53,842 bases of DNA from Flavobacteriales bacterium (lineage in GTDB: Bacteria; Bacteroidota; Bacteroidia; Flavobacteriales_G; Salibacteraceae), in contig JAGQYO010000018.1 in NCBI GenBank assembly GCA_020435995.1, positions 1 through 53,842 on the forward strand, written 5' to 3'. This document shows positions 6,305 to 15,309 of the stretch, piece by piece. The position numbers were made by a program, and so were the translations under genes. The first letter of the stretch is position 1. Each line of letters starts with the position of its first letter. The notes beneath the pieces are model-generated. The model saw nothing but the letters and a program-made list of their open reading frames with translations, was not told the DNA's origin and made no database searches.

Positions 6305-8515
6305 ATGGCGCAGAACAATACGATTACTGGAACTATGGGCACTTTGCCAGTCTTTATGACTGCAATAAGCACCATTCTAGGGGCTATTCTGTTTTTGAGA
6401 TTCGGATATGCTCTAGGGCATGTGGGACTCGTGGGAGCCCTTGCCATAATTGTGATTGGGCATTTGGTTACGATTCCCACGGCCATGGCGGTGGCAGAAA
6501 TAGCTACTAATAGCAAAGTGGAAGGAGGCGGCGCCTATTTTATGATTTCGCGATCGTTTGGCCTTAACATCGGCGCATCAATTGGAATTGCCTTGTTTTT
6601 ATCGCAGGCCATAAGTGTGGCTTTTTACGTCATTGCGTTTGCTATTGCATTCGAGCCGCTTGCCGACTTGATTTACACGCACTACGGCTTTTATATCTCC
6701 AACAAAATGAGCGGCTTGATTTGTATGGCCTTGCTTACGGTGATTATGCTGACCAAAGGTGCCGATATCGGGGTAAAAGCCTTGTATGTAGTTGTGGGCT
6801 TGCTGTTTCTTTCATTGGTTATGTTTTTTATGGGTGGTGAGTATTCACAACCTTCGGGAGACATATTTGCACATGTATCCAACCCCGACGATTTTTTCTA
6901 TGTTTTTACCATCATCTTTCCTGCATTTACTGGTATAGCGGCTGGCTTGGGCCTTTCAGGTGATTTAAAAAACCCTAAGAAGGCCATTCCAGAAGGCACT
7001 ATGTGGGCTACTGTATTTGGAATCATTGTTTACGTAGCTGTTACCATCAAACTCTTTACTTCAGCTAGTACTGCGGACTTGGCCAACGTAGATGTGCTCA
7101 TTATGGGTAAAATTGCTATTTGGGAGCCAATTATCCCTATTGGGTTAGGTTGTGCGGCTATATCGTCAGCATTAGGTTCTATTATGATTGCACCGCGAAC
7201 CTTACAAGCCCTCGGGGCGGATTCAGTATTCCCTGGTAAGCTCAGCGGCTGGTTTTCGAAGGGGAAGGGTAAGAAACACGAGCCCATGAATTCCTCTATG
7301 GTGACTTGTGTGATTGGCTTTTTGTTTATTGCTGTAGGTGATATTGATTCGGTTGCTCAGATTATTTCCATGTTCTTTATGGTGACTTATGGTGCTATTT
7401 GTTTAATCTCTTTCTTAGAGCATTTTGCCGCAGACCCCAGCTACAGACCTAAGTTTCGATCTAAATGGTACTTCTCGCTTTTGGGTGCAGCCTTGTGTTT
7501 TTATCTAATGTTTAAAATGAACCCATTTTACGCCTGGCTTTCGATTATCATTATGGCGCTGATTTATTTATGGGCTATTAGGGTAGGGAATACAGAGCGT
7601 GATGTAGCCAAATTGTTTCAGGGCGTTATGTTTAAAATGAATAGAGAACTCATGGTCTTTATTCAAAAACGCGCTTATGGCGAAGACTCTGGTTGGAGGC
7701 CATTTATTATAAGCATTTCGGGAGATACCTTTAAAAGAACTTCTGGGCTGGACTTTGTGAGATGGCTGAGCCAGAAGTACGGATTTGGTACCTATATTCA
7801 TTTTATTCAAGGTTTTTTGGATGACAAAACCTATCGACAATCGCAGCGTACCAAGCAGCGATTGTTGAAACTCATTGAAGGAACCAACAACAAGGTTTAT
7901 GTGGATACCATTGTGTCACCATCATACACTAGTGCTATTGCTCAATCCATTCAAATTTCCGGTGTTTCTGGCAAAGGAAATAACTTGATTTTATTTGAAT
8001 TTTCGGATGAAGATCGCAGCAATGTAGAGGATATTATCAAAAATTATAACCTTTTGATTGCTACTGGTTTTGATGTTTGTATTTTGAGGACTACTTACAA
8101 AGGATTTGGGCTGCATAAAAGTATCCATGTTTGGATTTCACCAAAGGATTTTGAGAATGCTAATCTCATGATTTTGTTGGCCTATATTTTAACAGGACAT
8201 CACGAATGGAAGAACGCCGAAATCAAAATATTTTCGGTATATGAGGAGGGGCAATTCGAGGTGAGAAAAGAAAGACTGGTGACACTTATTAATGAAGGCA
8301 GGTTGCCTATTTCGCAGAAAAACATTGAATTGGTTAGTAGGGCAGAGGGCGAACTAAATGTAACCATTGAACAGCGATCAACCGATGCTGATTTAACTAT
8401 TATAGGTTATACAGCTAATGAATTGACCCATCCAGATACAAGCGTGTTCAACGATTTACCAAACCTCGGAAATACCTTATTTGTAAGTGCCTTCAAAGAA
8501 AAAATGATAGAATAG
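6305..8515 (+). CDS. SLC12-type cation-chloride cotransporter / APC-superfamily permease
   Basis: This 736-residue inner-membrane transporter has about 12 membrane spans in its first 425 residues. The first span region (GTMGTLPVFMTAISTILGAI) and the glycine-rich VEGGGAYFMISRSFG following span 2 match the amino acid permease / cation-chloride cotransporter family. A soluble C-terminal half of about 300 residues is also typical of SLC12 proteins. The substrate cannot be told; coupled K+ or Na+ and Cl- transport is the family expectation, amino acids the alternative. A near-consensus TATTATTG lies upstream. Its TAG stop shares one base with the GTG start of the DinB-fold gene. Confidence 0.85.
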   Translation: MAQNNTITGTMGTLPVFMTAISTILGAILFLRFGYALGHVGLVGALAIIVIGHLVTIPTAMAVAEIATNSKVEGGGAYFMISRSFGLNIGASIGIALFLSQAISVAFYVIAFAIAFEPLADLIYTHYGFYISNKMSGLICMALLTVIMLTKGADIGVKALYVVVGLLFLSLVMFFMGGEYSQPSGDIFAHVSNPDDFFYVFTIIFPAFTGIAAGLGLSGDLKNPKKAIPEGTMWATVFGIIVYVAVTIKLFTSASTADLANVDVLIMGKIAIWEPIIPIGLGCAAISSALGSIMIAPRTLQALGADSVFPGKLSGWFSKGKGKKHEPMNSSMVTCVIGFLFIAVGDIDSVAQIISMFFMVTYGAICLISFLEHFAADPSYRPKFRSKWYFSLLGAALCFYLMFKMNPFYAWLSIIIMALIYLWAIRVGNTERDVAKLFQGVMFKMNRELMVFIQKRAYGEDSGWRPFIISISGDTFKRTSGLDFVRWLSQKYGFGTYIHFIQGFLDDKTYRQSQRTKQRLLKLIEGTNNKVYVDTIVSPSYTSAIAQSIQISGVSGKGNNLILFEFSDEDRSNVEDIIKNYNLLIATGFDVCILRTTYKGFGLHKSIHVWISPKDFENANLMILLAYILTGHHEWKNAEIKIFSVYEEGQFEVRKERLVTLINEGRLPISQKNIELVSRAEGELNVTIEQRSTDADLTIIGYTANELTHPDTSVFNDLPNLGNTLFVSAFKEKMIE

Positions 8516-8982
8516 TGGATGAGTTAAAATTTTTGTTTGAAATCAATAGAATAAGCCGACATCGGGCCCTTGGCGCTATTGAAAAACTGACGTTGGAGCA
8601 GTTAGCAATGATACCAAAAGGCTTTAATAACAACCTGCTTTGGAATTTTGGGCACATAGCCATAACCCAACAACTCTTGGTGGTTGGACTGTCGCAATGT
8701 GTCATGGAAGTGCCAGTTGCCCTTATCGAGAAATACCGAAAAGGAACATTAGCAAGCGATATTGATACACCTGAGGCTGATCTGGCTTATTTCAAGGCTA
8801 ATTTCGTGAAGCTGGTTGACCAAACTGAGCAAATGCACAGTGAAGGTCATCTAGGTGCATTCAAAGAATATGAGACCAGTTATGGCGTAAAACTGACAAG
8901 CTTAAAAGATGCAGTTATATTCAATAACGTACACGAAGGGTTACATATTGGCTACATGATGGCCATGAAGAGGTGTTTGTAA
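8515..8982 (+). CDS. DinB-superfamily protein (GTG start)
   Basis: This 155-residue protein has the four-helix DinB/YfiT-like fold: an N-terminal helix with RISRHRAL, LLWNFGHIAIT with the first metal-type His, and HEGLHIGYMMAMKR near the C-terminus with two more. Such proteins often bind a divalent metal and act as thiol-dependent transferases; here the activity is unknown. The GTG start overlaps the last base of the transporter stop (TAGTG), so translation is likely coupled and the two are in one operon. Whether they work together is not clear. Confidence 0.82.
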   Translation: MDELKFLFEINRISRHRALGAIEKLTLEQLAMIPKGFNNNLLWNFGHIAITQQLLVVGLSQCVMEVPVALIEKYRKGTLASDIDTPEADLAYFKANFVKLVDQTEQMHSEGHLGAFKEYETSYGVKLTSLKDAVIFNNVHEGLHIGYMMAMKRCL

Positions 8983-8993
8983 AAGGCTTTAAG

Positions 8994-9072
8994 TTTTTAA
9001 TGAGCGCTTTTTGAGAGGTTTGGTATCAATTTGCGTTGCCAAGATCTTTGTCAAGCGTTTGCTCATTTAAAA
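8994..9072. repeat. Long imperfect inverted repeat downstream of the DinB gene
   Basis: TTTTTAATGAGC at 8994-9005 is mirrored by GCTCATTTAAAA at 9061-9072 (11 of 12 positions pair), with shorter complementary patches inside (GCTT/AAGC and TTGG/CCAA). No T-run follows on the plus strand. On the minus strand a 25-codon basic frame beginning MSKRLTKIL runs through the same bases. It may be a structured 3' end, an overlooked small gene, or chance. Confidence 0.3.
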
Positions 9073-9184
9073 CACAGATTTAACTAATAAACGAGCCTGT
9101 CACTTTATATGCATTTTGCAGCTTCTATATCTATTCCGAAGAGAAATGATGGTCAAATAAAATAGTTTCAAAGCCTAAGGCGGG

Positions 9185-10036
9185 CTACAGATCCAAGAGT
9201 TTAAATCCCTTTTCGAATTGTACACCTTTGTCAGTATTAACCACCGTACAGCACTCATGAATCGCATCATGCTCGAGCATTAGAATGTATTTCTGATCGG
9301 CAGCTTGGTTTAAGAACTTCGATTTTTCCTCCAACGTTAGCAAAGGGCGAGTGTCATAGCCCATAACCCACACAACTGGTATGTGTACATGAGAAGGTAT
9401 GAGATCGGCTGTAAAAATTACCGTTTGCCCCTTGTATTCGATATGTGGAATCATCTGGGCATCGGTATGTCCGTCAACCATCAACGCTTTGAATCCCGGA
9501 ATCAATTCTTGGGTAAAATTTCCATCGTTTCCGATAAATTTTAGCTGTCCACTCTCTTGAATCGGTAAAATGTTTTCGTAAAGAAACGAGGCTCTCTCTC
9601 TTGAGTTAGGCTCCGTAGCCCACTTCCAGTGTTTTTCGTTGCTCCAGTAGGTTGCATTTGGAAATGCAGGACGGTAGGCGTTTTTGCTTGGATCTCTTTC
9701 AATAGCTCCACCGCAGTGGTCAAAATGTAAATGGGTAAGAAATACATCGGTTATATCATTCCGATGAAACCCTTTAGCTGCGAGGCTTTTATCCAACGTA
9801 TCGTCCCCGTGAAGGTAGAAGAATGAAAAGAACTTATCGGATTGTTTGTTTCCGATGCCGGTATCCACCAAAATAAGCCGATTGCCATCTTGCACCAACA
9901 AACATCGCATGGCCCATGTACACATGTTGTTGCTATCGGCGGGGTAGTGGCGCTGCCACAAACTCTTGGGAACCACGCCAAACATGGCACCTCCATCGAG
10001 TTTGAACAAACCTGTATCTATCGTGTGTAATATCAT
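9185..10036 (-). CDS. Metallo-beta-lactamase fold hydrolase
   Basis: This 283-residue protein carries the zinc motif THLHFDHCGG (residues 101-110), with H102, H104, D106 and H107 as ligands, and later VDGHTDAQM and a C-terminal LEHDA. The pattern and length fit the AHL-lactonase-like / quorum-quenching branch of the superfamily, but substrates in this branch vary widely and none can be named. It has no signal peptide, so is cytoplasmic. It is downstream of the LtaS-like gene on the same strand with a 32-base gap and may be cotranscribed. Confidence 0.88.
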   Translation of the reverse strand: MILHTIDTGLFKLDGGAMFGVVPKSLWQRHYPADSNNMCTWAMRCLLVQDGNRLILVDTGIGNKQSDKFFSFFYLHGDDTLDKSLAAKGFHRNDITDVFLTHLHFDHCGGAIERDPSKNAYRPAFPNATYWSNEKHWKWATEPNSRERASFLYENILPIQESGQLKFIGNDGNFTQELIPGFKALMVDGHTDAQMIPHIEYKGQTVIFTADLIPSHVHIPVVWVMGYDTRPLLTLEEKSKFLNQAADQKYILMLEHDAIHECCTVVNTDKGVQFEKGFKLLDL

Positions 10037-10068
10037 TTCTAAAAAGTTTAAGTTGCTAAGGTAAATTT

Positions 10069-11991
10069 TTAAGGCTGAGCCTTTTGAATAAATAGCCGAT
10101 TTTGCACCATTCGTTTGTGATGTTGCTGAATGACTCCTTGCAGGCTCATGAGCATTTTATCGTGAAGAACTTTCGTTTCTGGCTGGTTTCTCAGGTCAAT
10201 TTCAAAAGTAAAATCCGTTTTGTAATTGAAGATACCGAGTGATGATTCGCCATCAAACAAAACCACAAATTGGTCATCATTAATCTGGTATAGACCATTT
10301 ACAAATTGGAAACAATATTTTTCTTCAGGTAAAGATTTTAGCGACTTGCCCCAAGTAATGCTCTTTCCCTCGTAGCCCGCCAAATCGAGAATCGTGGCCG
10401 AGACGTCAACTTGAGAAAAAGGTGCTTTCACAATTTTAGGAGTGCTGTCTAATGGTGTATAAAAGAGGATTGGAATGGCATACAATCCAACCCTGTTTTC
10501 ATACCATGTCCTGGCCTTTTTGTGGCTGTCATCGGTGAATGATTCTCCGTTTAACGTATGATCTGCCACAACGATAAAAACAGTGTTCTTAAACCAATCC
10601 TTTTTCTCTGCCTTTTTGAAGAATTGACCTAAACTCCAATCCGCGTATCTCAGGGCACTCCAGTAGAGGTAGCCTTCACTCGGAAACATTTCTTTTACTG
10701 AGTCAGGAATGTTAAACGGATGATGTGAACTTATACTGAAAAGGGTATAAAAGGAAGGACGAACTGATGTATCCAATACGTGCAACAAATGATCGAACAT
10801 GTAGTGATCGTATATACCCCATTCTCCATCACTGTGCCCAGGGTTTGGGTAGTTTTCCTTGCTGATATATTGATCAAACCCAACTTGGGTAATAAATTCT
10901 TCCCAACCTAGTTTGTCCTTGCTGCTACCGTTGAAAAAGGCAGATTGATAGCCTATCTGTTTAAGTTGTTCAGGTATTCCTTGCACTCTGTTCCCTGCCA
11001 TGTTGGAGTACATAAATGGTTCCGGTAAAAGCGCGGGAATTCCAGATGTGAGGGCCACCAAAGCTTGGCTCGAGCGCCTCCCATCGGCAAAGCCGTTAAT
11101 ACACATGGTTCCCTTTGTGGTAAGCGAATCCAAAAATGGCGTATACGTGGAGTTGCCCGAAAAGCTTCCAACATACGACTTTGAGAAGCTTTCCATTATG
11201 AGCAATACTATATTGGGCTTTGTACTAATGCTGTCTCCGCCAAAGTTTTTTTCAACTGGAAAAACATTTTCTAATTCTACATCCTCAAAGTAAGCTGGGA
11301 TTTCTATGTCCCGATGTACCAAACTGTACAAAAAGGTGAAGGCGCTATTTGTGACAAGTGAGATTTTATCAGCCGAAACATGTTTGCTAGCCGCAGCAAT
11401 ACTTAGCGGCCTTTTGTTGCTTATACCACCTCTCATCCCTACAACAATGCATCCCACACCGAGTGCAAAAGCCGCTAACCTAATCCAAATATTCGGTAAG
11501 GAAGGTGTACTGTATCCTACTCTAGAAAGCACTATTAAGCCATAAACAAGGGCACCGAACAGGATAAATACATACCAGTAATCTGCAAAAAAAGACGCCA
11601 TTAACGCTGGAATAGCACCTAGTAAACCAAGGAGTTCGGTATCAATGCGTTTTCCATTAAAGGGGTAGAAGGCGATATCGGCGCAAATCAAACTCAGAAG
11701 GAAGCTGTTGATGGCAACAAATAGAATTCGATAGGCACATCGAACACCCTTCTGATTTAAAAGAGAAAACGGGAAAAGGTCGATGAGCAGCAAAAGGCTA
11801 TTGGTATAAAGAAGGATACTTAAGTCGAAGCGAAAACCGCCATAAAAAACATTGAGTATGTCGGAAAAAGTAAGTGGGCTATATAAGGATTGATTAAACA
11901 GAAAAAACACCCACCTGAGCGCCATCAGCAATACCAAAAGGGCCGAAAAGCGAACTAGGACACCTTTGTAATATGCGATGCTTGATTTCAT
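10069..11991 (-). CDS. LTA-synthase-like membrane sulfatase/phosphotransferase
   Basis: This 640-residue protein has about five membrane spans in residues 10-190, then a periplasmic alkaline-phosphatase-fold domain from about residue 258 (PNIVLLIMESFS). Metal and active-site elements seen are Glu267, the GRRSSQ loop (304-309) at the place of the nucleophile, SSHHPFN and VADHTLNG. Relatives transfer phosphoglycerol (LtaS, OpgB) or phosphoethanolamine to envelope glycans or lipids; Gram-negative Bacteroidota make no lipoteichoic acid, so the acceptor here is unknown. The nucleophile seems to be serine rather than the LtaS threonine. It is 43 bases downstream of the beta-helix lipoprotein gene and may belong to the same transcript. 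Confidence 0.85.
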   Translation of the reverse strand: MKSSIAYYKGVLVRFSALLVLLMALRWVFFLFNQSLYSPLTFSDILNVFYGGFRFDLSILLYTNSLLLLIDLFPFSLLNQKGVRCAYRILFVAINSFLLSLICADIAFYPFNGKRIDTELLGLLGAIPALMASFFADYWYVFILFGALVYGLIVLSRVGYSTPSLPNIWIRLAAFALGVGCIVVGMRGGISNKRPLSIAAASKHVSADKISLVTNSAFTFLYSLVHRDIEIPAYFEDVELENVFPVEKNFGGDSISTKPNIVLLIMESFSKSYVGSFSGNSTYTPFLDSLTTKGTMCINGFADGRRSSQALVALTSGIPALLPEPFMYSNMAGNRVQGIPEQLKQIGYQSAFFNGSSKDKLGWEEFITQVGFDQYISKENYPNPGHSDGEWGIYDHYMFDHLLHVLDTSVRPSFYTLFSISSHHPFNIPDSVKEMFPSEGYLYWSALRYADWSLGQFFKKAEKKDWFKNTVFIVVADHTLNGESFTDDSHKKARTWYENRVGLYAIPILFYTPLDSTPKIVKAPFSQVDVSATILDLAGYEGKSITWGKSLKSLPEEKYCFQFVNGLYQINDDQFVVLFDGESSLGIFNYKTDFTFEIDLRNQPETKVLHDKMLMSLQGVIQQHHKRMVQNRLFIQKAQP

Positions 11992-12034
11992 TTAGGGTGC
12001 GAATATAGGCCAATCGAACACGGAGTTTAATAGC

Positions 12035-13504
12035 CTACTTCCAAGTGTAGGCGCCTATGTCGGGCGGAATGGATCTGGTTTTTTCACGAATGGTGGTTTG
12101 TTGTTTCATTTGGCCAAGCACATCTGGATTGCCCTTTTCGATAGCTGCCGAAGTTGAGGATAAACTAAAATCGCCATTGCTTGGGTCATAGAATACTGGA
12201 AATGATGTGCCGTTGTCTGGATTAACCACACAGTTTTTAAATCGTTGTGGCCATGTGGTTGGCAATTCAGTTTTGAGCACACAATGATCGAAAAAGACAT
12301 TAAATGTTGCCGAGCTTGTACTGTCAAATTCCAATTCTTCGTCCTTGTTGCCATAAAGTACACAATTACCAAAGTAAGCGTGTAGGTTTTCATTTTGTTG
12401 ATTACCATCAGCGTTGGTAAAGTAATTACTGGCAAAAAAGAGCGGTTGTTGTCGGTTGTTGCCAGACCAGTAGTTTCCGAAGGTGCAATGTTTAAAGTCC
12501 ATCTTGCCTCCTCCGTCAATGGCTATGTTGTAATTCCCAATATTTCCAATCACAAGGTTTTCGGCATCCACATTGAAATTTCGGACCAACATTCCAATTC
12601 CTACCATGTTTTTGATGGTTGTTTTTTGTAGAATCAGTTTCTTGTCAGAGATGGTTCGATTCGATTCAAAAGGAAACGGCTCTGCCTGAATACCCACATA
12701 GCCGTTTTTAATAATCGTATGCTCGAAATAAGATTCAGCGCCTTCATTGATCCAAATTCGGTCCCATTGGCCCGAGTTTTCAGCAAATGCCTTTTCCAAT
12801 CGATCTCCCTGAAAAACTACTTCTTCTCCTTTTTTACCAATGGATCGGATAGCTGCTCCTGGGTGTATCCAAAGCCCTGCTCCAGCATGGAAATGAATTT
12901 GTGCTCCAGCTTCAATATTTAACCTAAGGGGCGGGTTTATTATAAGATATCCATAAATAACATGTGGTTTATCAGCCTTCCAAACCAAATCGGTGTCCGT
13001 AATTGGCTTTTTGATGTATTCCACAATATGCGAAAGTGGTGGAAGGCCCTCAATGATTTCTGAAGGTCTGTAGTAATGTGCATTCTGGCCCCAAGCGGTG
13101 AGTTTTACATTTTGAGTCGCACCATTGGTCAAAAACTGCAAGTTTTCTTCAATCACAAAGGGATTGTTCAAGTTATTGGGGTCGATGGTTACTTCTACAA
13201 AAACAAAAAACGAATCCTCACCAGCCACTCGGTAGTTCTTTTGCGCACCAGATTCACCGTCAATATTGATTCTAAATTTTGAGTTTCCGCCAGTTCCAAG
13301 CGAAATACTAGAAATTTCGATGTCATTTTTATGCCGATTAAATACTTTGAATCTGCGAGTTGCCGATCCAATTGCCGTAAAAACAGTATCAAAGGTAATT
13401 TCAGAAGTGGAAAACTCTAAGGTACCAGAAGTTTCTAAGGCATTGCGGTCTTTTTTGCAGCCAATGGCAAAAACGAGTAGAAATATAAAAATGATACCTT
13501 TCAT
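12035..13504 (-). CDS. Right-handed beta-helix lipoprotein
   Basis: This 489-residue protein starts with the lipoprotein signal MKGIIFIFLLVFAIGC, with Cys16 as the lipidated residue; the longer frame to 13525 only adds residues ahead of this. The first 130 residues look like an immunoglobulin-type domain (FNRHKNDIEISSISLG). The rest has rung-like repeats such as GAGLWIHPGAAI and YFEHTIIKNGYVGI, typical of parallel beta-helix proteins, and ends PPDIGAYTWK, a common ending of this Bacteroidota family. It is probably at the cell surface or periplasmic face of the outer membrane; no catalytic residues can be assigned. A TACTTTTG box lies eight bases before the ATG. Confidence 0.85.
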   Translation of the reverse strand: MKGIIFIFLLVFAIGCKKDRNALETSGTLEFSTSEITFDTVFTAIGSATRRFKVFNRHKNDIEISSISLGTGGNSKFRINIDGESGAQKNYRVAGEDSFFVFVEVTIDPNNLNNPFVIEENLQFLTNGATQNVKLTAWGQNAHYYRPSEIIEGLPPLSHIVEYIKKPITDTDLVWKADKPHVIYGYLIINPPLRLNIEAGAQIHFHAGAGLWIHPGAAIRSIGKKGEEVVFQGDRLEKAFAENSGQWDRIWINEGAESYFEHTIIKNGYVGIQAEPFPFESNRTISDKKLILQKTTIKNMVGIGMLVRNFNVDAENLVIGNIGNYNIAIDGGGKMDFKHCTFGNYWSGNNRQQPLFFASNYFTNADGNQQNENLHAYFGNCVLYGNKDEELEFDSTSSATFNVFFDHCVLKTELPTTWPQRFKNCVVNPDNGTSFPVFYDPSNGDFSLSSTSAAIEKGNPDVLGQMKQQTTIREKTRSIPPDIGAYTWK

Positions 13505-13512
13505 TGGGGCGC

Positions 13513-13520
13513 CAAAAGTA
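13513..13520 (-). promoter_or_regulatory. TAnnTTTG -7 box for the beta-helix lipoprotein
   Basis: The minus strand reads TACTTTTG, an exact consensus box, eight bases before the ATG at 13504. Its closeness supports the shorter start and implies a leader of only a few bases. Confidence 0.5.
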
Positions 13521-13632
13521 GCCAAACTTGAGGCAGACTAAAACGATGCATTTTTGATTTATTGCGTGCCAAGGGTGGGTTTTTGTTGCTCATCATCAAT
13601 CTTTTGTTGAAAATAAGAAATCAAGTAATTTT

Positions 13633-13657
13633 TTTGTCAGAAATAAATCTATTTTTG
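13633..13657 (+). promoter_or_regulatory. Promoter of rpmE2: TTTG (13633) and TATTTTTG (13650)
   Basis: TATTTTTG is an exact -7 box. A TTTG lies 13 bases upstream, closer than the usual -33 spacing in this phylum, so the -33 assignment is weak. Transcription would begin about 30 bases before the rpmE2 ATG. Confidence 0.45.
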
Positions 13658-13689
13658 CAGCCCAATTTTGAGAAGCAAATAATACAAGA

Positions 13690-13944
13690 ATGAAAAAAGA
13701 AATTCACCCAGAGAGTTACAGAGCGGTTGTATTTAAAGATATGTCCAACGACTATATGTTTATTGGAAAATCTACAGCGAGCAGTTCAGAAACAGTTACT
13801 TGGGAAGATGGAACGGAATATCCATTAATTAAGTGTGAGATTACTTATAAGTCTCATCCTTTCTACACAGGTAAAATGCAATTCGTGGATACAGCTGGTA
13901 GAGTTGATAAATTCAAGACTCGTTACAACAAATTCAAGAAGTAA
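13690..13944 (+). CDS. rpmE2: 50S ribosomal protein L31 type B
   Basis: This 84-residue protein is the zinc-free (C-minus) form of L31, which bridges the two ribosomal subunits. It shows the start [15 protein letters not shown], the family's [21 protein letters not shown] and a basic end KTRYNKFKK. None of the four zinc-binding cysteines of type A are present; a single Cys is found at a non-ligand position. It is flanked by its own promoter and a strong terminator, so it is transcribed alone. Confidence 0.97.
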   Translation: MKKEIHPESYRAVVFKDMSNDYMFIGKSTASSSETVTWEDGTEYPLIKCEITYKSHPFYTGKMQFVDTAGRVDKFKTRYNKFKK

Positions 13945-13969
13945 TCTGAAGCTCTGTTGAGATATTGTG

Positions 13970-14000
13970 AAAAGCCTTTCTGACGAAAGGCTTTTTTTTT
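13970..14000 (+). terminator. Rho-independent terminator after rpmE2
   Basis: AAAGCCTTTC, loop TGAC and GAAAGGCTTT form a ten-pair stem followed directly by a run of T. It ends 26-56 bases after the rpmE2 stop and isolates that gene from the GlmU-like gene. Confidence 0.93.
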
Positions 14001-14039
14001 GAATTTATATTTACAACTTCGCTCAAAAAATTTATCAGA

Positions 14040-15215
14040 ATGAATATCGTTTTATATGACAACTCCGCATGGAAGCAGCTCCTTCCGATCACCTTTACCA
14101 GGCCAGTTTCAGGCATTCGAGTTGGCATATTAACACTTCGCGAAAAATGGGAGGCTGAATTAAAACAAAAGGTTGCTTGTGTTACCCAGCCCCATTTGAG
14201 TAAAAAGTTCAATGACGTATCTACAAGTGGTAACTGCATTTATGTAGCGGGAAACTTATTTCCAAATGATGCCTTAATTGAAGCTATAAGCAAGCTTGCA
14301 CCGAATGAAATGTTGCTAAAGGATACTGATGTGTTGGCTTATCATTCCGACAAAAAGCTTGATTTATTAGCATCTACTTCCATGTTTAAAAAGGTGGAAT
14401 TTAGGTCTACCTACCAAAGCATAAAAAGACCTTGGGACATTTTCCTTTTCAATGGACGAGAGATTGAAGCTGATATCATCCGCCTAGAACTTGAACCCAA
14501 TCCTAGCATACTTGACCACACGAATACACTTATTGGGAACCGAGTTTTTGTTGCGGAAAATGCAAGAGTTCAAGGCGCGATTTTGAATACTAGCGGCGGA
14601 TCAATCTATATTGGGCCCGAGGCTGAAGTAATGGAAGGAAGTGTTATTCGTGGGCCATTTGCACTTGGTGAGCATAGTTCCATCAAGATGTCTTCTAAAA
14701 TGTATGGCGATACTTCAATTGGTCCACATTGCAAAGTTGGTGGTGAAGTGTCGAATGTAGTATTTCAGGGATATGCCAACAAAGGGCATGATGGTTTTTT
14801 GGGCAACTCTGTAATTGGCGAATGGTGCAACTTAGGTGCAGACACCAATAGCTCAAATTTGAAAAATAATTATGGGAAAATTCAAGTTTGGGACTATGAA
14901 ACTGAAGCAATGTCTAACACAGGACAGCAGTTTTGTGGTTTAATTATGGGCGATCATTCCAAGACTGGAATCAATACCATGCTCAATACTGGGACCGTTA
15001 CCGGGGTTTGTGCCAATATTTTTGACGCTGGTTTTCCTCCTAAGTTTATTCCTTCCTTTAGTTGGGGTGGGACAAGCGGTTTCGAAACTTTTAGGTTAGA
15101 CAAAGCCTTCGAGGTAGCGCAACGAATGATGGAACGTCGCGGATTGAATATAAGTGAAGAAGATAAGGAAATATTCAAATTTTGTTTTAATCACGATGCC
15201 AAATACAGAGGTTAG
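14040..15215 (+). CDS. GlmU-like putative sugar nucleotidyltransferase
   Basis: This 391-residue protein belongs to the Bacteroidota GlmU-related family. The N-terminal half (MNIVLYDNSAWKQLLPITFT) replaces the classic LAAGxGTRM nucleotide loop with FTRPVSGIRVGILTLREKW, so it is a diverged nucleotidyltransferase domain. From about residue 160 a left-handed beta-helix of hexapeptide repeats follows (GNRVFVAENARVQGAIL, CNLGADTNSSNLKNNYGKI). The role is probably in making or modifying an activated sugar for the envelope, but the substrate is unknown. No start ambiguity; it lies between the rpmE2 terminator and lon. Confidence 0.85.
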   Translation: MNIVLYDNSAWKQLLPITFTRPVSGIRVGILTLREKWEAELKQKVACVTQPHLSKKFNDVSTSGNCIYVAGNLFPNDALIEAISKLAPNEMLLKDTDVLAYHSDKKLDLLASTSMFKKVEFRSTYQSIKRPWDIFLFNGREIEADIIRLELEPNPSILDHTNTLIGNRVFVAENARVQGAILNTSGGSIYIGPEAEVMEGSVIRGPFALGEHSSIKMSSKMYGDTSIGPHCKVGGEVSNVVFQGYANKGHDGFLGNSVIGEWCNLGADTNSSNLKNNYGKIQVWDYETEAMSNTGQQFCGLIMGDHSKTGINTMLNTGTVTGVCANIFDAGFPPKFIPSFSWGGTSGFETFRLDKAFEVAQRMMERRGLNISEEDKEIFKFCFNHDAKYRG

Positions 15216-15309
15216 CAGTCTGCCAAATGAGCTATGGCACATCGATTGACTTTTACCAAACCGATCTAACAATCTTGTTTTTACTGACAGGATGTCTTGA
15301 ATAAAAGCT

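Noticed and set aside
15228-15302. 24-codon frame (MSYGTSIDFYQ...) just upstream of lon
   Set aside because: No promoter box or ribosome site, ordinary composition, and easily explained by chance in AT-rich DNA.
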